Origin: DASVDK01 sp036381125 [NCBI: Thermodesulfobacteriota bacterium] | GTDB lineage: Bacteria; DASVDK01 | Reading direction: 5' to 3' | DNA: 5,042 nt | Assembly: GCA_036381125.1 (NCBI GenBank) | Contig: DASVDK010000313.1 | Coordinates: forward strand, 1 to 5,042 | Shown: positions 4,906-5,042 of the stretch, in pieces | Layout of the letters: each line of letters begins with the position of its first letter | Position numbering within the stretch: position 1 is the stretch's first letter | Made by a program: the position numbers and the translations under genes | The notes under the pieces: generated by a model | What the model saw: the letters and a program-made list of their open reading frames with translations, nothing else | Told to the model about the DNA's origin: nothing | Databases searched by the model: none

Positions 4906-5042
4906 ATGACCGCCGTCGCCTCCGACCGGGTACTCGAGCTGCTCGAGCTGCCGCGCGTCCTCGAGGCGCTCGGCGAGGGGGCGATGTCGCCGCTCGGGGC
5001 GGCCGCGGCGCTCGCCCTGAGACCCACGGCCGAGCCGGCCGC
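4906..5042 (+). CDS. mutS2: Endonuclease MutS2, N-terminal fragment (runs off the window)
   Basis: Only about 45 residues are present before the right edge. The pattern RVLELLELPRVLEALGEGAMSPLGAAAALALRPTAEPA matches the N-terminus of MutS2 proteins, which typically read R-x-L-x-x-LEF-x-x-(I/V)-L-x-x-L...S-x-LG...L-x-P. MutS2 is a large MutS-like ATPase with a C-terminal Smr nuclease domain, implicated in suppressing homologous recombination and in ribosome rescue in some species; none of those domains can be seen here. ATG 4906 gives the usual N-terminal length but has no ribosome binding site. An in-frame GTG at 4882, inside the end of mpg, has GGAG at 4873-4876 five bases upstream and could be the true start, adding eight residues. 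Its position after cvpA (and here mpg) supports the call. Confidence 0.75.
   Translation, partial: MTAVASDRVLELLELPRVLEALGEGAMSPLGAAAALALRPTAEPA

Noticed and set aside
4032-5027. Long minus-strand open frame of about 330 codons
   Set aside because: It mirrors cvpA, mpg and mutS2 on the other strand. The product is Arg/Pro-rich without any recognisable motif, typical of antisense frames in GC-rich DNA.

Overview
The window is a very GC-rich stretch of bacterial chromosome (well over 65% G+C by eye) that is almost entirely coding on the + strand. It holds two housekeeping clusters back to back. The gene order (his genes, then rpsU-yqeY-cvpA, then mutS2) recalls high-GC Deltaproteobacteria and related lineages such as Desulfobacterota, Myxococcota, Binatota or Rokubacteria. 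That placement is an inference from gene order and composition, and the sequence alone does not fix a phylum. The odd total length, the homopolymer at the left edge and the truncated gene at the right edge suggest this may be a whole short metagenomic contig.

Left half (67-2901): the 3' part of a histidine biosynthesis operon, hisH-hisA-hisF-hisIE. The stop and start codons overlap by 1-4 nt at every junction, so translation is probably coupled. HisH and HisF together form imidazole-glycerol-phosphate synthase, HisA supplies its substrate, and the bifunctional HisIE performs the two steps before HisA. Every enzyme keeps its catalytic and metal-binding residues and looks intact. The upstream his genes are not in the window.

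Middle (2902-3070): the only sizeable intergenic region. It contains a strong hairpin just after hisIE (candidate terminator), a good sigma70-type promoter (TTGACA, 17 bp, TACCCT), a small hairpin near the predicted 5' end of the transcript, a sharply AT-rich leader and a near-complete Shine-Dalgarno sequence for rpsU.

Right half (3071-5042): a variant of the macromolecular-synthesis cluster: rpsU (ribosomal protein bS21), yqeY (GatB/YqeY family), cvpA (membrane protein), mpg (3-methyladenine DNA glycosylase) and the first codons of mutS2, which runs off the right edge. dnaG and rpoD may follow but are not seen. A 9-bp perfect hairpin sits over the rpsU stop codon, a position reminiscent of the rpsU-dnaG intergenic terminator/processing region of E. 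coli.

No mobile element, CRISPR array, tRNA, rRNA or defence system is visible, and I found no previously undescribed system. The most interesting signals are regulatory ones around rpsU and the insertion of a base-excision-repair gene between cvpA and mutS2.
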